A stretch of DNA of 64,000 nucleotides, taken from the NCBI RefSeq assembly GCF_009674535.1, contig NZ_WKJK01000008.1, positions 62,001 to 126,000 of the forward strand, in the 5' to 3' direction. Within the stretch, counting starts at the first letter, position 1. Each line of letters opens with the position of its first letter. Both the position numbers and the translations under genes were made by a program. Shown here in pieces: positions 22,143 to 31,942 of the stretch. Source of the DNA: Duganella guangzhouensis. Lineage in GTDB: Bacteria; Pseudomonadota; Gammaproteobacteria; Burkholderiales; Burkholderiaceae_D. Under the pieces are notes generated by a model that searched no databases, was not told the DNA's origin, and saw only the letters and a program-made list of their open reading frames with translations.

Positions 22143-23216
22143 ATGAACAACATGCTCGAACACAGCCGCCTGCAGGCAGTTGGCAGGCTGGGACAACAAA
22201 TCTGGCTCGACAACCTGAGCCGCGACCTGCTCGCCTCCGGCCGCCTGGCCGAACTGATCGCCGAAGACGGCGTGCAAGGGCTGACCTCGAATCCCGCCAT
22301 CTTCTATCAAGCCATCCAGCACGATCCGGCCTACCAGGCCGCGCTGCCGCTGCTGCGCACCGCCCACGCCACGCCGGAAGCGCGCTTTGAAGCGCTGGTG
22401 ATTCCCGACGTGCAGCGCGCCTGCGACCTGTTCGCGCCGCTGTACCGCGACAGCGATGGCCGCGCCGGCTTCGTCAGTTTTGAAGTGTCGCCGCGTCTGG
22501 CGCATGACGCCGACGCCACCGTGGCCGAGGCCAAACGACTGTGGACGCTGATCGCCCGCCCCAACCTCATGATCAAGATTCCGGCCACGACGGCCGGCAT
22601 CGCCGCGCTGGAGCAAGTCATTTACGCCGGCATCAACGTCAACATGACGCTGATCTTTGCCGCCAGCCAGATTCAGGCCGTGCGCGCCGCCCACCGTCGC
22701 GGGCTGGCACGCCGCTTGCAAGACAAATTATCGGTACAACGCATCGCCAGCGTGGCCAGCGTGTTCATCAGCCGCATCGACGTCGCGGTCGATGCGCTGC
22801 TGCCGGACGGCGACCCGCTGCGCGGCCAGGCGGCCATGGCCGCTGCCCGCATCGCCTACGCCGACTGGCAGCAGGACAGCGGCTTCGGCGTGTTCGCCGC
22901 CTTTGGCGCCACGCCGCAGTGGCTGCTGTGGGCCAGCACCGCGACCAAGACCGCGGCCGAGCGCGACGTGCGTTATGTGGAAGGCTTGATCGGCGCCGAC
23001 ACCATCAACACAGTGCCGGACGCCACGCTGGCCGCGTTCCGCGCACACGGCGTGGCTGAAACCACGTTAACGCGGCAGGTGGAAGGCGAGCGCGCGCTGC
23101 TGGCGCAGCTGGCGCATCGCGGTATTGATTTGGAAACTATCGGTGAGCAATTGCTGGCGGCGGGGCTGCTGCAATTCGAGCAAGCTTTTAGCAAGTTGCT
23201 AGCACTTACCGAGTGA
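22143..23216 (+). CDS. tal: Transaldolase (longer TIGR00876-like type)
   Basis: A 357-residue enzyme of the pentose phosphate pathway that moves a dihydroxyacetone unit between sedoheptulose-7-phosphate and glyceraldehyde-3-phosphate. The Schiff-base lysine is in NLMIKIPAT near residue 143; GLTSNPAIFYQAI near residue 47 and INVNMTLIFAASQ near 163 are family signatures. Its opening IWLDNLSRDLL and length match the long transaldolase class rather than TalB of about 317 residues. A second ATG nine bases later is also possible as start. It is followed after 88 bases by the nucleoside importer genes, which fits entry of nucleoside ribose into the pentose phosphate pathway. Confidence 0.93.
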   Translation: MNNMLEHSRLQAVGRLGQQIWLDNLSRDLLASGRLAELIAEDGVQGLTSNPAIFYQAIQHDPAYQAALPLLRTAHATPEARFEALVIPDVQRACDLFAPLYRDSDGRAGFVSFEVSPRLAHDADATVAEAKRLWTLIARPNLMIKIPATTAGIAALEQVIYAGINVNMTLIFAASQIQAVRAAHRRGLARRLQDKLSVQRIASVASVFISRIDVAVDALLPDGDPLRGQAAMAAARIAYADWQQDSGFGVFAAFGATPQWLLWASTATKTAAERDVRYVEGLIGADTINTVPDATLAAFRAHGVAETTLTRQVEGERALLAQLAHRGIDLETIGEQLLAAGLLQFEQAFSKLLALTE

Positions 23217-23304
23217 AATCAGGGATTTAGAGGAATTAAACGGCCGGGAATTATATGTTTCGGCCAATAAAAATATACAATACGGATCTTCCAGGAGCCT
23301 ATTC

Positions 23305-24300
23305 ATGAAACTTTCACAACTTAGTTTGACGGTTGCAGCACTGTTTGTCGCTGCCAGCGCGTCCGCGGCTGACCCTAAGCTGGGCATCGTGTATGACGCA
23401 GGCGGCAAGTTCGATAAGTCGTTCAATCAATCCGCTTTCGAAGGCGCATCGCGCTTCAAAAAAGACACCAACATCAATTTCATCGAGGTCCAGGCCTCCA
23501 GCGATACCCAGGCTGAACAGGTGCTGCGCGGCCTCGCCCGCAAGAACCTCGACCTGATCGCTTCGATCGGCTTCGCCCAGCAGGCGGCGGTGCAGAAGGT
23601 CGCCAAGGAATTCCCGAAAGTCCACTTCGTGCTGATCGACGGCGTGGCGCAAGGCGCCAACGTCAACTCCATCACCTTCAAGGAAGAAGAAGGTTCCTAC
23701 CTGGTCGGCGTGGCCGCGGCCATGGCCTCCAAGTCGAAGAAGCTGGGCTTCATCGGCGGCGTCGACATCCCGCTGATCCGTACCTTCTCCTGCGGCTATG
23801 CCCAGGGCGCCAAGGCCGTGAATCCGAAGGTCGACGTCACCTCCAATATGGTGGGCACCACCTCCGATTCGTGGAATAACCCGGCCAAGGGCGGTGAGCT
23901 GGCCCGTTCGCAATTCGACCGTGGCGTTGATGTGGTGTTTGCCGTGGCCGGCGGTTCGGGTCTGGGCACGCTGCAAACTGCCAAGGAAAAAGGCAAGCTG
24001 GCGATCGGCGTCGACTCCAACCAGAACCACCTGTACCCGGGCACGATCCTGACCTCGATGGTCAAGCGCGTCGACAACGCCGTGTACGACTCCTTCATGC
24101 AAATGAAGAATGGCACCTGGAAGGCCGGCGTCACCGCCAAGGGTCTGAAAGAAGGCGGCGTCGATTGGGCGCTGGACGAGAACAACCGCAAGCTGATCAC
24201 GCCGGAAATCGAGAAGCGTGTGACGGGTGCGCGCAAGGACATCATCGACGGCAAGGTTAAGGTCATCGATATCCGTTCGGGCGCCGCCTGCCCGGTCTAA
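23305..24300 (+). CDS. BMP-family periplasmic nucleoside-binding protein
   Basis: A 331-residue substrate-binding protein of the BMP/PnrA type. A signal peptide ends near ASASAAD at about residue 22; there is no lipobox, so it should be a soluble periplasmic protein. Typical motifs are GIVYDAGGKFDKSFNQSAFEG near the mature start, a region similar to the nucleoside-binding FDxGxxDxSFN motif, and IGVDSNQNHLYPGTILTSM near 230. Characterised members bind purine or pyrimidine nucleosides. An AGGAG site precedes the ATG. It heads a complete importer operon (binding protein, fused ATPase, two permeases). Base analogues or autoinducer-like ligands are less likely but not excluded. Confidence 0.92.
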   Translation: MKLSQLSLTVAALFVAASASAADPKLGIVYDAGGKFDKSFNQSAFEGASRFKKDTNINFIEVQASSDTQAEQVLRGLARKNLDLIASIGFAQQAAVQKVAKEFPKVHFVLIDGVAQGANVNSITFKEEEGSYLVGVAAAMASKSKKLGFIGGVDIPLIRTFSCGYAQGAKAVNPKVDVTSNMVGTTSDSWNNPAKGGELARSQFDRGVDVVFAVAGGSGLGTLQTAKEKGKLAIGVDSNQNHLYPGTILTSMVKRVDNAVYDSFMQMKNGTWKAGVTAKGLKEGGVDWALDENNRKLITPEIEKRVTGARKDIIDGKVKVIDIRSGAACPV

Positions 24301-24319
24301 AATCTGTTTGAACATTGAG

Positions 24320-24355
24320 CGCGCCGCCGGAGTCATTCTCCGCGCGGCGCGTTTT
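24320..24355 (+). terminator. Hairpin with T-run between binding protein and ATPase genes
   Basis: A GC-rich stem (24320-24331 with 24339-24351, one internal unpaired base) is followed by TTTT. Such structures after binding-protein genes commonly cause partial termination or protect the upstream message, so that the binding protein is made in excess over the membrane parts. Confidence 0.6.
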
Positions 24356-24376
24356 ACTTAATTTAAAAACGATCCT

Positions 24377-25911
<1,535 letters not shown>

Positions 25912-25915
<4 letters not shown>

Positions 25916-26988
25916 ATAAAGACCTGCCACGCTGGGCAACCGGCTTTGTAATGCCCGTCCTGAATCTGCTGTCCGCGCTATTGGTGACGGCACTGGTGAT
26001 CCACCTGCTGGGCGAGAGCCCGACCGAATCGCTGGCCATTCTGGTCAACAGCGCCGTGGTCAATCCGGAAGGCTTGAGCTACACGCTGTTCTACGCGTCG
26101 ACCTTCATCTTTACCGGGCTGGCGGTGTCGATCGCCATGCAGGCCGGCTTGTTCAACATCGGCGCCGAAGGCCAGATGTATGTCGGCGGTCTGGGTTTGA
26201 CCTGGGCCATGCTGGCGTTTGACAGCTCGCTGCCGGCCATCGTGCTGATCCCGCTGGGGATCGCCGGCGCGGCGGTGTTTGGCGCGCTGTGGTCCTTCCT
26301 GCCCGGCTATCTGCAGGCGAAGCGCGGCAGCCACGTGGTGGTAACCACCATCATGTTCAACTTCATCGCCTCGCAGTTGATGAACTTCGTGATCGTTAAA
26401 TACATGATCCCGGACGGCGAGCAGAATCCGGCCAGCCGCGCCTTTGCCGCCGCCGCCGAAATGCCACGCCTGAACCAGTGGTTCCCGGTGCTGGGCGAGA
26501 CGCCGCTGAACATCAGCTTCTTCCTGGCGATTATCGCGCTGGTGATTTACGGCGTGGTGGTGTCGAGGTCGGCCTGGGGCTACAAGCTGCGCGCCACCGG
26601 CTTGAACCAGCATGCGGCGCATTACGCCGGCATCCGCATCAGCAAGATGATCATCGTCGTCATGCTGATCTCGGGCGCACTGGCCGGTCTCGGTTCGGTC
26701 AATTCGATCATGGGTTCGACCCATTACCTGTCGCTGAACTTCGTCGGCGGCGCGGGCTTCATCGGCATCGCGATTGCGCTGATGGGCCGTCAGAACCCGA
26801 TTGGCATCTTCCTGTCCGCCGTGCTGTTTGGCGCACTGACCCAGGGCGGTTTCGATCTGTCGCTGGAAAAGCAGAACATCCCTCCGGAGATGGTGATTCT
26901 GGTGCAGGGCGTGATCATCCTGTTCTGCGGTGCGATGGAGAATATGTACGGCCCGGCCATCGCCAAAATGCTGAAATTGAAGAAGTGA
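25912..26988 (+). CDS. Nucleoside ABC transporter permease 1
   Basis: A 358-residue inner membrane permease of the BPD_transp_2 family, with about nine to ten membrane segments. GLFNIGAEGQMYVGGLG near residue 82 and the late GGAGFIGIAIALMGRQNPIGI near 280 are characteristic of the first permease in BMP-type nucleoside importers. Coupling through the ATGA overlap with the ATPase gene and seven bases to permease 2 shows a single operon. It should pair with permease 2 as a heterodimer. Confidence 0.94.
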
Positions 26989-26995
26989 GGACGAT

Positions 26996-27967
26996 ATGAC
27001 TTTTGACGATCTCCATATCGGCAGTATCCTGGTATCCACCGTGCGCAACGCGCCGGTGCTGATTTTCGCCGGCATGGCCGGCCTGTTCGCGGAACGTTCG
27101 GGCGTGATTGACATCGGCCTGGAAGGCAAGATCCTGGCCTCGGCGTTTGTGTCGGCGGCGGTGGCCTTCACCACCCAGAACCCATGGTACGGCGTAATGG
27201 CCGGCATGCTGGCGTCGGTGCTGCTGGCGTCACTGCAGGCTTACGTCGCGATCACCCAGAAGGGCAACCAACTGGTGGCCGGCATCGCCATCAACATCGC
27301 CATGAGCGGCCTGACCTTCGTGGTGGCGCAATACATCTTCCAGCAGGGCGGCCGCACCCCGGACCTGGGCTCGGCGCGGCTGTTCGACGTGGTGCTGCCC
27401 GGTTCCGCAGCGGTGGAAAACATCCCCTTCCTCGGCTGGTTCTACGCGCACCTGATCGGCGGCCATTCGGTGCTGGTGTACGTCGCCTTCCTGCTGGTGC
27501 CGCTGGTGCACTGGATCGTGTATCACAGCCGCTTCGGCCTGCGCCTGCGCGCCTGTGGCGAGAACCCGCACGCCGCCGACGCCGCCGGTGTCAGCGTCGA
27601 ACGTCAACGCTACTTCGCCATGCTGATCGCCGGCGCACTGTGCTCGCTGTCGGGCGCCTACCTGGCGATCGTGCAGAGCGGCTTCTTCCTGCGCGACATG
27701 TCGGCCGGCGCCGGCTACCTGGCGCTGACCGCCATGGTGTTCGGTAACTGGCGTCCGCTGTACACCTTCCTCGGTTGCCTGATGTTCGGCTTCTTCGGCG
27801 CGGTGCAAATCCAGATCGAAGGCGTGGAACTGCCGGTGGTCGGCCGCCTGCCGGGCGCGCTGATCCAGATGATCCCTTACGTGCTGACCGTGATCGTGCT
27901 GGCCGGCCTGATGGCCAAGTCGGTGGCGCCAAAAGCACTCGGCACGCCGTTCGTCAAATCGCGCTGA
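26996..27967 (+). CDS. Nucleoside ABC transporter permease 2
   Basis: A 323-residue inner membrane permease with about eight to nine segments. FAERSGVIDIGLEGKIL near residue 30 corresponds to the GxFNIGxEGQ motif of the partner permease, and LRACGENPHAADAAGV near 188 is the cytoplasmic coupling segment typical for this type. It is the last gene of the importer operon; a perfect hairpin lies 14 bases after its stop codon. The ligand class, nucleosides, is inferred from the binding protein family and from the surrounding nucleoside catabolic genes. Confidence 0.94.
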   Translation: MTFDDLHIGSILVSTVRNAPVLIFAGMAGLFAERSGVIDIGLEGKILASAFVSAAVAFTTQNPWYGVMAGMLASVLLASLQAYVAITQKGNQLVAGIAINIAMSGLTFVVAQYIFQQGGRTPDLGSARLFDVVLPGSAAVENIPFLGWFYAHLIGGHSVLVYVAFLLVPLVHWIVYHSRFGLRLRACGENPHAADAAGVSVERQRYFAMLIAGALCSLSGAYLAIVQSGFFLRDMSAGAGYLALTAMVFGNWRPLYTFLGCLMFGFFGAVQIQIEGVELPVVGRLPGALIQMIPYVLTVIVLAGLMAKSVAPKALGTPFVKSR

Positions 27968-27980
27968 TTCTTTGTTCCAT

Positions 27981-28005
27981 GACAGCAGGCCCAGAGCCTG
28001 CTGTC
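27981..28005. terminator. Perfect 10-bp hairpin between convergent genes
   Basis: GACAGCAGGC at 27981-27990 pairs perfectly with 27996-28005 around a five-base loop. It sits between the importer operon and the convergent HigA-like gene. No T-run follows on either strand, so termination efficiency is uncertain. Confidence 0.5.
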
Positions 28006-28006
28006 G

Positions 28007-28456
28007 CTACTTCGCCAACGACAGAAACAGCTGCGGCTTCACGCGAAAATATTCAGCCAGTTTCCGCGCCAAGGTAGCGTCAATCTTTTGATTGCCTGCG
28101 AGTACCGCAGCCAATCGAGAGCTATCAATAATTCCCGCCAAGTCTGCGGCAGTGCGTTCGCCCTGCTCCATCATAAACGCCAACATTTCATGCGGCTCGC
28201 TTCGGTCTTGCCCGATAGCAAAGTGCGTTTTTTCATATTCACTGATCATGTCTACCAAGAGGTCGAACAAGCTCGACAGCGGATGGGCTGCGTCCTCGCC
28301 TACCACGCTCCAAATTGCCTCCACCAGTTGCAAGGCATGCAGATGATCAGCATCGGCTCTCAGCGGCCGCAATCCGCTAACCAACTCCAACCTCATCCAT
28401 GCCGCTGTCAGATCATCAATATCAAGCGTCTTTACGTCGTCCGCAAAGTTATTCAT
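28007..28456 (-). CDS. HigA-like XRE-family protein without partner toxin
   Basis: A 149-residue protein. The C-terminal third (about 95-149) is a helix-turn-helix of the HigA antitoxin type: RTAADLAGIIDSSRLAAVL followed by ATLARKLAEYFRVKPQLFL. The N-terminal part is a helical region with DHLHALQLVEAIW. HigA normally follows the higB toxin gene, but only 70 non-coding bases separate this gene from nudK upstream, so no toxin is present. It may act as a stand-alone regulator. Its codon use does not differ obviously from neighbours, though its GC content looks somewhat lower. Confidence 0.8.
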   Translation of the reverse strand: MNNFADDVKTLDIDDLTAAWMRLELVSGLRPLRADADHLHALQLVEAIWSVVGEDAAHPLSSLFDLLVDMISEYEKTHFAIGQDRSEPHEMLAFMMEQGERTAADLAGIIDSSRLAAVLAGNQKIDATLARKLAEYFRVKPQLFLSLAK

Positions 28457-28526
28457 GGCTTAATCCTCCCGCTGCGAAACCGACTTTAGTCCATTTTGCC
28501 GATTGAGCGCACGCAAAAGACAGCGG

Positions 28527-29102
28527 TCAGGTTAAATGCAGCGCCGCGTACTGCAGCAGCATGATGGTCTTGCCATCGGCGATGTCGCCGGTGGCGATCA
28601 TGTTCAGCGCTTGTTCCATCGGCAGTTCCAGTACTTCGATATCCTCCCCCTCCTCCGCAATGCCGCCGCCCTGACTCGGGCGTGACGCCGGATCGTATTC
28701 GGCCACGAAGAAGTACAGCCGTTCCGTCACCGAACCGGGACTCATGAATGCTTCGAACACCTTGCGCACTTCGCCCACGCGGTAGCCGGTTTCCTCTTCC
28801 ACTTCTGCCTTGATGCGCTCCTCCGGGCTGGCCTGGTCCAGCAAGCCCGCCGCCGCTTCGATCAGGAAGCCGTCATGGCCGTTGCCGTAGGTCGGAAAGC
28901 GGAACTGCCGCACCAGCACCACCGTGCGTTGCGCGCGGTTGTACAGCAGGATGGTGGCGCCGTGACCACGATCGTAGGTTTCGCGCGTCTGGCGCTGCCA
29001 GCTGCCGTCGCTGCGGCGGTAGTCGAAGGTGGTTTTCTGAAGCAGGAACCAGTCGTGCGACAGGGTTTCTACCTTGTGAATGCGGATCCGGTCTTCGGGC
29101 AT
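28527..29102 (-). CDS. nudK: NUDIX hydrolase, NudK-like (GDP-mannose / ADP-sugar pyrophosphatase)
   Basis: A 191-residue NUDIX enzyme. [29 protein letters not shown], the box ending AEVEEETGY and [17 protein letters not shown] closely follow E. coli NudK, which cleaves GDP-mannose to GMP and mannose-1-phosphate. The arginine of the standard box (REUxEExGU) is alanine here, while the metal-binding glutamates are kept. The ATG at 29102 has an AGGAG site and is preferred over an in-frame start 39 bases upstream. It is divergent from the DeoR gene and shares a 63-base region containing a clear dyad. Confidence 0.88.
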   Translation of the reverse strand: MPEDRIRIHKVETLSHDWFLLQKTTFDYRRSDGSWQRQTRETYDRGHGATILLYNRAQRTVVLVRQFRFPTYGNGHDGFLIEAAAGLLDQASPEERIKAEVEEETGYRVGEVRKVFEAFMSPGSVTERLYFFVAEYDPASRPSQGGGIAEEGEDIEVLELPMEQALNMIATGDIADGKTIMLLQYAALHLT

Positions 29103-29127
29103 GAGATTCTCCTGGTTGCGTATTTTT

Positions 29128-29147
29128 ACGATATCATGCAATATCGT
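29128..29147. promoter_or_regulatory. Dyad operator candidate between nudK and deoR-type genes
   Basis: ACGATAT and ATATCGT are perfect inverted arms of seven bases separated by six bases. The site lies 25 bases upstream of nudK and 18 bases upstream of the DeoR-family gene, a position suited to repress both. Binding by that DeoR protein is inference. Confidence 0.5.
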
Positions 29148-29165
29148 GCAACATCAAGAAAATTC

Positions 29166-29942
29166 ATGCATATGCTGACACGCCAACGCAAGGAACTGCT
29201 GCTCACCCGCCTGAAACAGGAAGGGCAGATCGTGGCCCGCTCGCTCAGCGAGGAGCTGGGCCTGTCCGAAGACACTATCCGCCGCGATCTGCGCGAACTG
29301 GCCGCCGAGGGCTTGCTGCAACGGGTGCACGGCGGCGCGCTGCCGCTCGATCTGCCGCCATCGCCGGCGCTGGGCGACTTCGCCGCGCGCCAGCAGATTT
29401 CCAGCGACGCCAAGCCAGCCATCGCGCGCGCGGCGGCGGCCATGATCGAAGACGGCCAAGTGGTATTCATCGATGGCGGCACCACCGCCGTGCAGCTGGC
29501 GCGCGCGCTGCCGCTGACATTGCGCTGCACGGTGGTGACGCACAGCCCTTCGGTGGCGGTGGAGCTGGTGGCGCATCCGCTGATCGAAGTGGTGCTGATC
29601 GGCGGCCGCCTGTTCAAGCATTCCATCGTTGCGATGGGGCCGGCGGCACTGGAGGCGATCGCGCAGATCCACACCGACATCTACTTCATGGGCGTGTGCA
29701 GCCTGCACCCGCAGGCCGGCGTCAGCACCGGCGATTACGACGAAGCGGGCATCAAGCGCGCCATCAGCGCGATGGCGCGGCGCACGGTGGTGCTGGCGTC
29801 ACCGGAAAAGCTGGACAGCGCGGCGCCGTATCAGATCGTACCGATGTCGCAGGTAAGCGCCATCGTGGTCCACCGCGACGCGCCAGCAAAGCTGCTGGCG
29901 CCCTACCGCGAGCTGGGCATCGCGCTGCACAGCGCAGGCTAG
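29166..29942 (+). CDS. DeoR-family transcriptional regulator
   Basis: A 258-residue regulator. The N-terminal DeoR helix-turn-helix covers residues 1 to about 58 (SEDTIRRDLRELAAEGLLQRVHGGAL is diagnostic). The C-terminal part is the sugar-phosphate sensor domain of the ribose-5-phosphate isomerase-like fold, with IDGGTTAVQLARAL near 95 and ETGVS-like AGVSTGDYDEAGIKRA near 185. Such proteins respond to phosphorylated sugars. Its place beside nucleoside and sugar genes makes deoxyribose- or ribose-phosphate a possible ligand, but it is 15 kb from the deo operon. ATG 29166 or ATG 29172 may be the start. It overlaps the cytochrome gene tail to tail by four bases. Confidence 0.9.
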   Translation: MHMLTRQRKELLLTRLKQEGQIVARSLSEELGLSEDTIRRDLRELAAEGLLQRVHGGALPLDLPPSPALGDFAARQQISSDAKPAIARAAAAMIEDGQVVFIDGGTTAVQLARALPLTLRCTVVTHSPSVAVELVAHPLIEVVLIGGRLFKHSIVAMGPAALEAIAQIHTDIYFMGVCSLHPQAGVSTGDYDEAGIKRAISAMARRTVVLASPEKLDSAAPYQIVPMSQVSAIVVHRDAPAKLLAPYRELGIALHSAG

Positions 29943-30307
29943 AAGGCCCGCATGTAGGACAGCAGGTCAGCCAATTGCTGCTCGCTCTTGACACCCAAGA
30001 AGCGCATGCTGGTACCGGGCACCACGTCATGCGGCGCGCGCAAAAAAGCCATCAGCGTTTTCTCATCCCAGGTGAGGCCGGACTTCTTCATCGCCTCCGA
30101 ATACTTGAAATCCTTGGTCGACGCCGCGCGCCGGCCGATGATGCCGTTCAGCTGCGGCCCATAGCCCGCACTGGCATACTTGCCCACCGCATGACACGAA
30201 GCGCAGCGCAGAAAAAGGAATGCGCCGTTTTTCGGATCGCCCACCAGAGCGGCCGCAGGTGCCGCTTGGCAGATCGCCAGAAGCACAAATAAAAGATATG
30301 ATCTCAT
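29939..30307 (-). CDS. Periplasmic class I cytochrome c
   Basis: A 122-residue secreted c-type cytochrome. A signal peptide (residues 1-20, ending PAAA) is followed by the haem-binding CASCH motif (Cys35, Cys38, His39) and a likely axial methionine at Met101 in VPGTSMRFLGV. YGPQLNGIIGRRAAS matches the small soluble cytochrome c family (c2/c550-like). It should carry electrons in the periplasm. The chosen ATG gives a proper signal peptide; the longer frame upstream lies antisense to the next gene. Its start codon overlaps the start of the divergent gene, leaving no separate promoter space unless that gene starts later. Confidence 0.9.
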   Translation of the reverse strand: MRSYLLFVLLAICQAAPAAALVGDPKNGAFLFLRCASCHAVGKYASAGYGPQLNGIIGRRAASTKDFKYSEAMKKSGLTWDEKTLMAFLRAPHDVVPGTSMRFLGVKSEQQLADLLSYMRAF

Positions 30308-30977
30308 GCGAACGATGTTACCCCACATGCCTATGCCCTTGCTGATTCTAGTCTCCGCAGTATTCATCCACCTGGCGGCGATTGCCCTGATGGGGAAAAT
30401 GATCGGCGTGAAGCTACACGTATTTTCACTGGGAGTCGGCCCCGCCATTCTGACTCTGGGCCGCTTCCGGCTCAGTGCCATCCCCACCGGAGGCTATGTA
30501 CGATTTCGCGATTCAACGCAGGACATCGTACCGCCAGGCGAAATGAATACAGCCTTGGATGGCAGGACTACGCTCGAACAATTGGTTGTGGCGCTCTCCG
30601 GATGCGTTGTCCTGTTTGCTCTGGGACTGGTACTAGCCGGCGCCGATGGCCTGCATGCCTTTCTCTGTCTTCCTCAACAACTTTTCAGCGGCGTCATCTC
30701 ACCATTTGAGCGCGCTCCAGCGCTGATCAATAGCAGCCTGGCATTCATGCGTTTAGCACCACACGGTATTCTCGCCGGCACCGTCTGCGCCAAACTTGCA
30801 GCCCTCAATCTGCTCCCCCTGCCCGGCATGAATGGCGGCGCCGCACTGCGCATCATCGGCATCCGCATCGGCGCTGCCAAATGGTGGCCCGACGCCGCCA
30901 CCAGAGCGCTCACTCTCGTGTATGTCGCACTACTCCTTGGCTGGTGCCTCGCGCTGATCGTCTTCCTGCTGGCATAG
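30306..30977 (+). CDS. M50/site-2-protease-like membrane protein lacking the zinc motif
   Basis: A 223-residue membrane protein with about four hydrophobic segments. It keeps the skeleton of RseP-type site-2 proteases: a first segment, then GVKLHVFSLGVGPAI near 34-48, the GGYVRF segment near 62-67 and LNLLPLPGMNGG near 168-178. But the catalytic HExxH is HLAAI (residues 22-26), losing the glutamate and second histidine, and the third ligand of the LDG motif is asparagine (Asn176). It is therefore predicted to be a non-proteolytic relative. ATGs at 30315, 30327 and 30333 are other possible starts; the first one overlaps the start of the divergent cytochrome gene. No clear ribosome site decides. 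Confidence 0.72.
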   Translation: MRTMLPHMPMPLLILVSAVFIHLAAIALMGKMIGVKLHVFSLGVGPAILTLGRFRLSAIPTGGYVRFRDSTQDIVPPGEMNTALDGRTTLEQLVVALSGCVVLFALGLVLAGADGLHAFLCLPQQLFSGVISPFERAPALINSSLAFMRLAPHGILAGTVCAKLAALNLLPLPGMNGGAALRIIGIRIGAAKWWPDAATRALTLVYVALLLGWCLALIVFLLA

Positions 30978-31030
30978 GCAGATACCCCTCGAAGCTTGCG
31001 GGGCGGTGGACTGCGTGGCACACTCCCGAC

Positions 31031-31942
31031 ATGATACGTTTCCAATCACCCCGAGTATCCCTGACGCGCTGTTTGCTGTTGGCCGCCCTGTGCCTGGCCG
31101 GCAGCGCCGGAGCGGCGGCGATGCGGGTGGTGTATCCGCTGACCACCACCGGCGATGTCGACAGCCGTTATGAGTATGACTGGGCGGTGCTGCGCATGGC
31201 GCTGGACAAGACCACGCCGCGCTACGGCCCGTATGAGATGCAGCAGTCGTCCTATCCGATGTCGACGCCGCGCGTGGTGCAGGAGTTGATGACGCCGGGT
31301 GGCCGCATCAACGTGTTCGCCCGCGCCACCTCGCCGGAACTGGAACAGCAGTTTGTGCCGGTGCGTCTGCCGATCGACAAGGGCTTGCTGGGCTATCGCA
31401 TTTTCCTGGTCCGGCGCGATAAGCTGCCGCGCTTTGCGGCCGTCCGCACGCTGAACGATTTGCGCGCAATGAGCGTCGGACAGGGCAAGGACTGGACCGA
31501 TGTTTCGATCCTGCGCCACGCCGGTTTCAAGGTGGTCGAGGGCACCAATTATTCCGGCCTGTTCGCCATGCTGAACGCCGGTCGCTTCGATTTCTTTTCA
31601 CGCGCGATCGATGAAGCACAGCGCGAATTCAAAGAGCGCACGGCCGCCTATCCAAACATGCTGATCGAACCGACCGTGCTGCTGCAATATCCGCTGCCGC
31701 TGTACTTCTTCACGCGCCGCGACGCCGAGGGCAAGCTGCTGGCGCAGCGCATCACCGACGGCATGGAGATGATGATCAAGGATGGCTCGCTCAACGTCCT
31801 GTTCCTGCGCTACAAAGGCGAGCGTATCAAGGCCAGCGCGCTGGTCGGCCGCCACATCCTGCACCTGACCAATCCGCACCTGACGCCAGAGACGCCGCTG
31901 TCGCGCAGCGAACTCTGGTTCAATCCCCTGACCGGAAAGTGA
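31031..31942 (+). CDS. Lone periplasmic substrate-binding-like protein
   Basis: A 303-residue exported protein. A signal peptide ends near GSAGAAAM at about residue 31, followed by a type II periplasmic binding fold as in amino acid ABC binding proteins (VVYPLTTTGDVDSRYEYDW at the mature start, then VGQGKDWTDVSILRHAGF near 155-175). No permease or ATPase gene is nearby, so it may be a sensor partner or an orphan binding protein, a type common in this bacterial family. The ATG at 31031 begins the signal peptide; the longer frame upstream has no support. Its stop directly abuts the convergent nuclease gene. Confidence 0.78.
   Translation: MIRFQSPRVSLTRCLLLAALCLAGSAGAAAMRVVYPLTTTGDVDSRYEYDWAVLRMALDKTTPRYGPYEMQQSSYPMSTPRVVQELMTPGGRINVFARATSPELEQQFVPVRLPIDKGLLGYRIFLVRRDKLPRFAAVRTLNDLRAMSVGQGKDWTDVSILRHAGFKVVEGTNYSGLFAMLNAGRFDFFSRAIDEAQREFKERTAAYPNMLIEPTVLLQYPLPLYFFTRRDAEGKLLAQRITDGMEMMIKDGSLNVLFLRYKGERIKASALVGRHILHLTNPHLTPETPLSRSELWFNPLTGK

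Noticed and set aside
27981..28005. A standard intrinsic terminator after the importer operon
   Set aside because: The stem is perfect but no T-run follows in either direction, so I list it only as a hairpin with moderate confidence.
28007..28526. A complete HigBA toxin-antitoxin pair
   Set aside because: Only the HigA-like gene is present; the 70 bases before it cannot hold a toxin gene.
29166..29942. Naming the DeoR-family gene deoR, regulator of the deo operon
   Set aside because: The family covers many sugar-phosphate regulators, it is 15 kb from the deo genes, and its dyad was not noticed in the xapA/psuK region.
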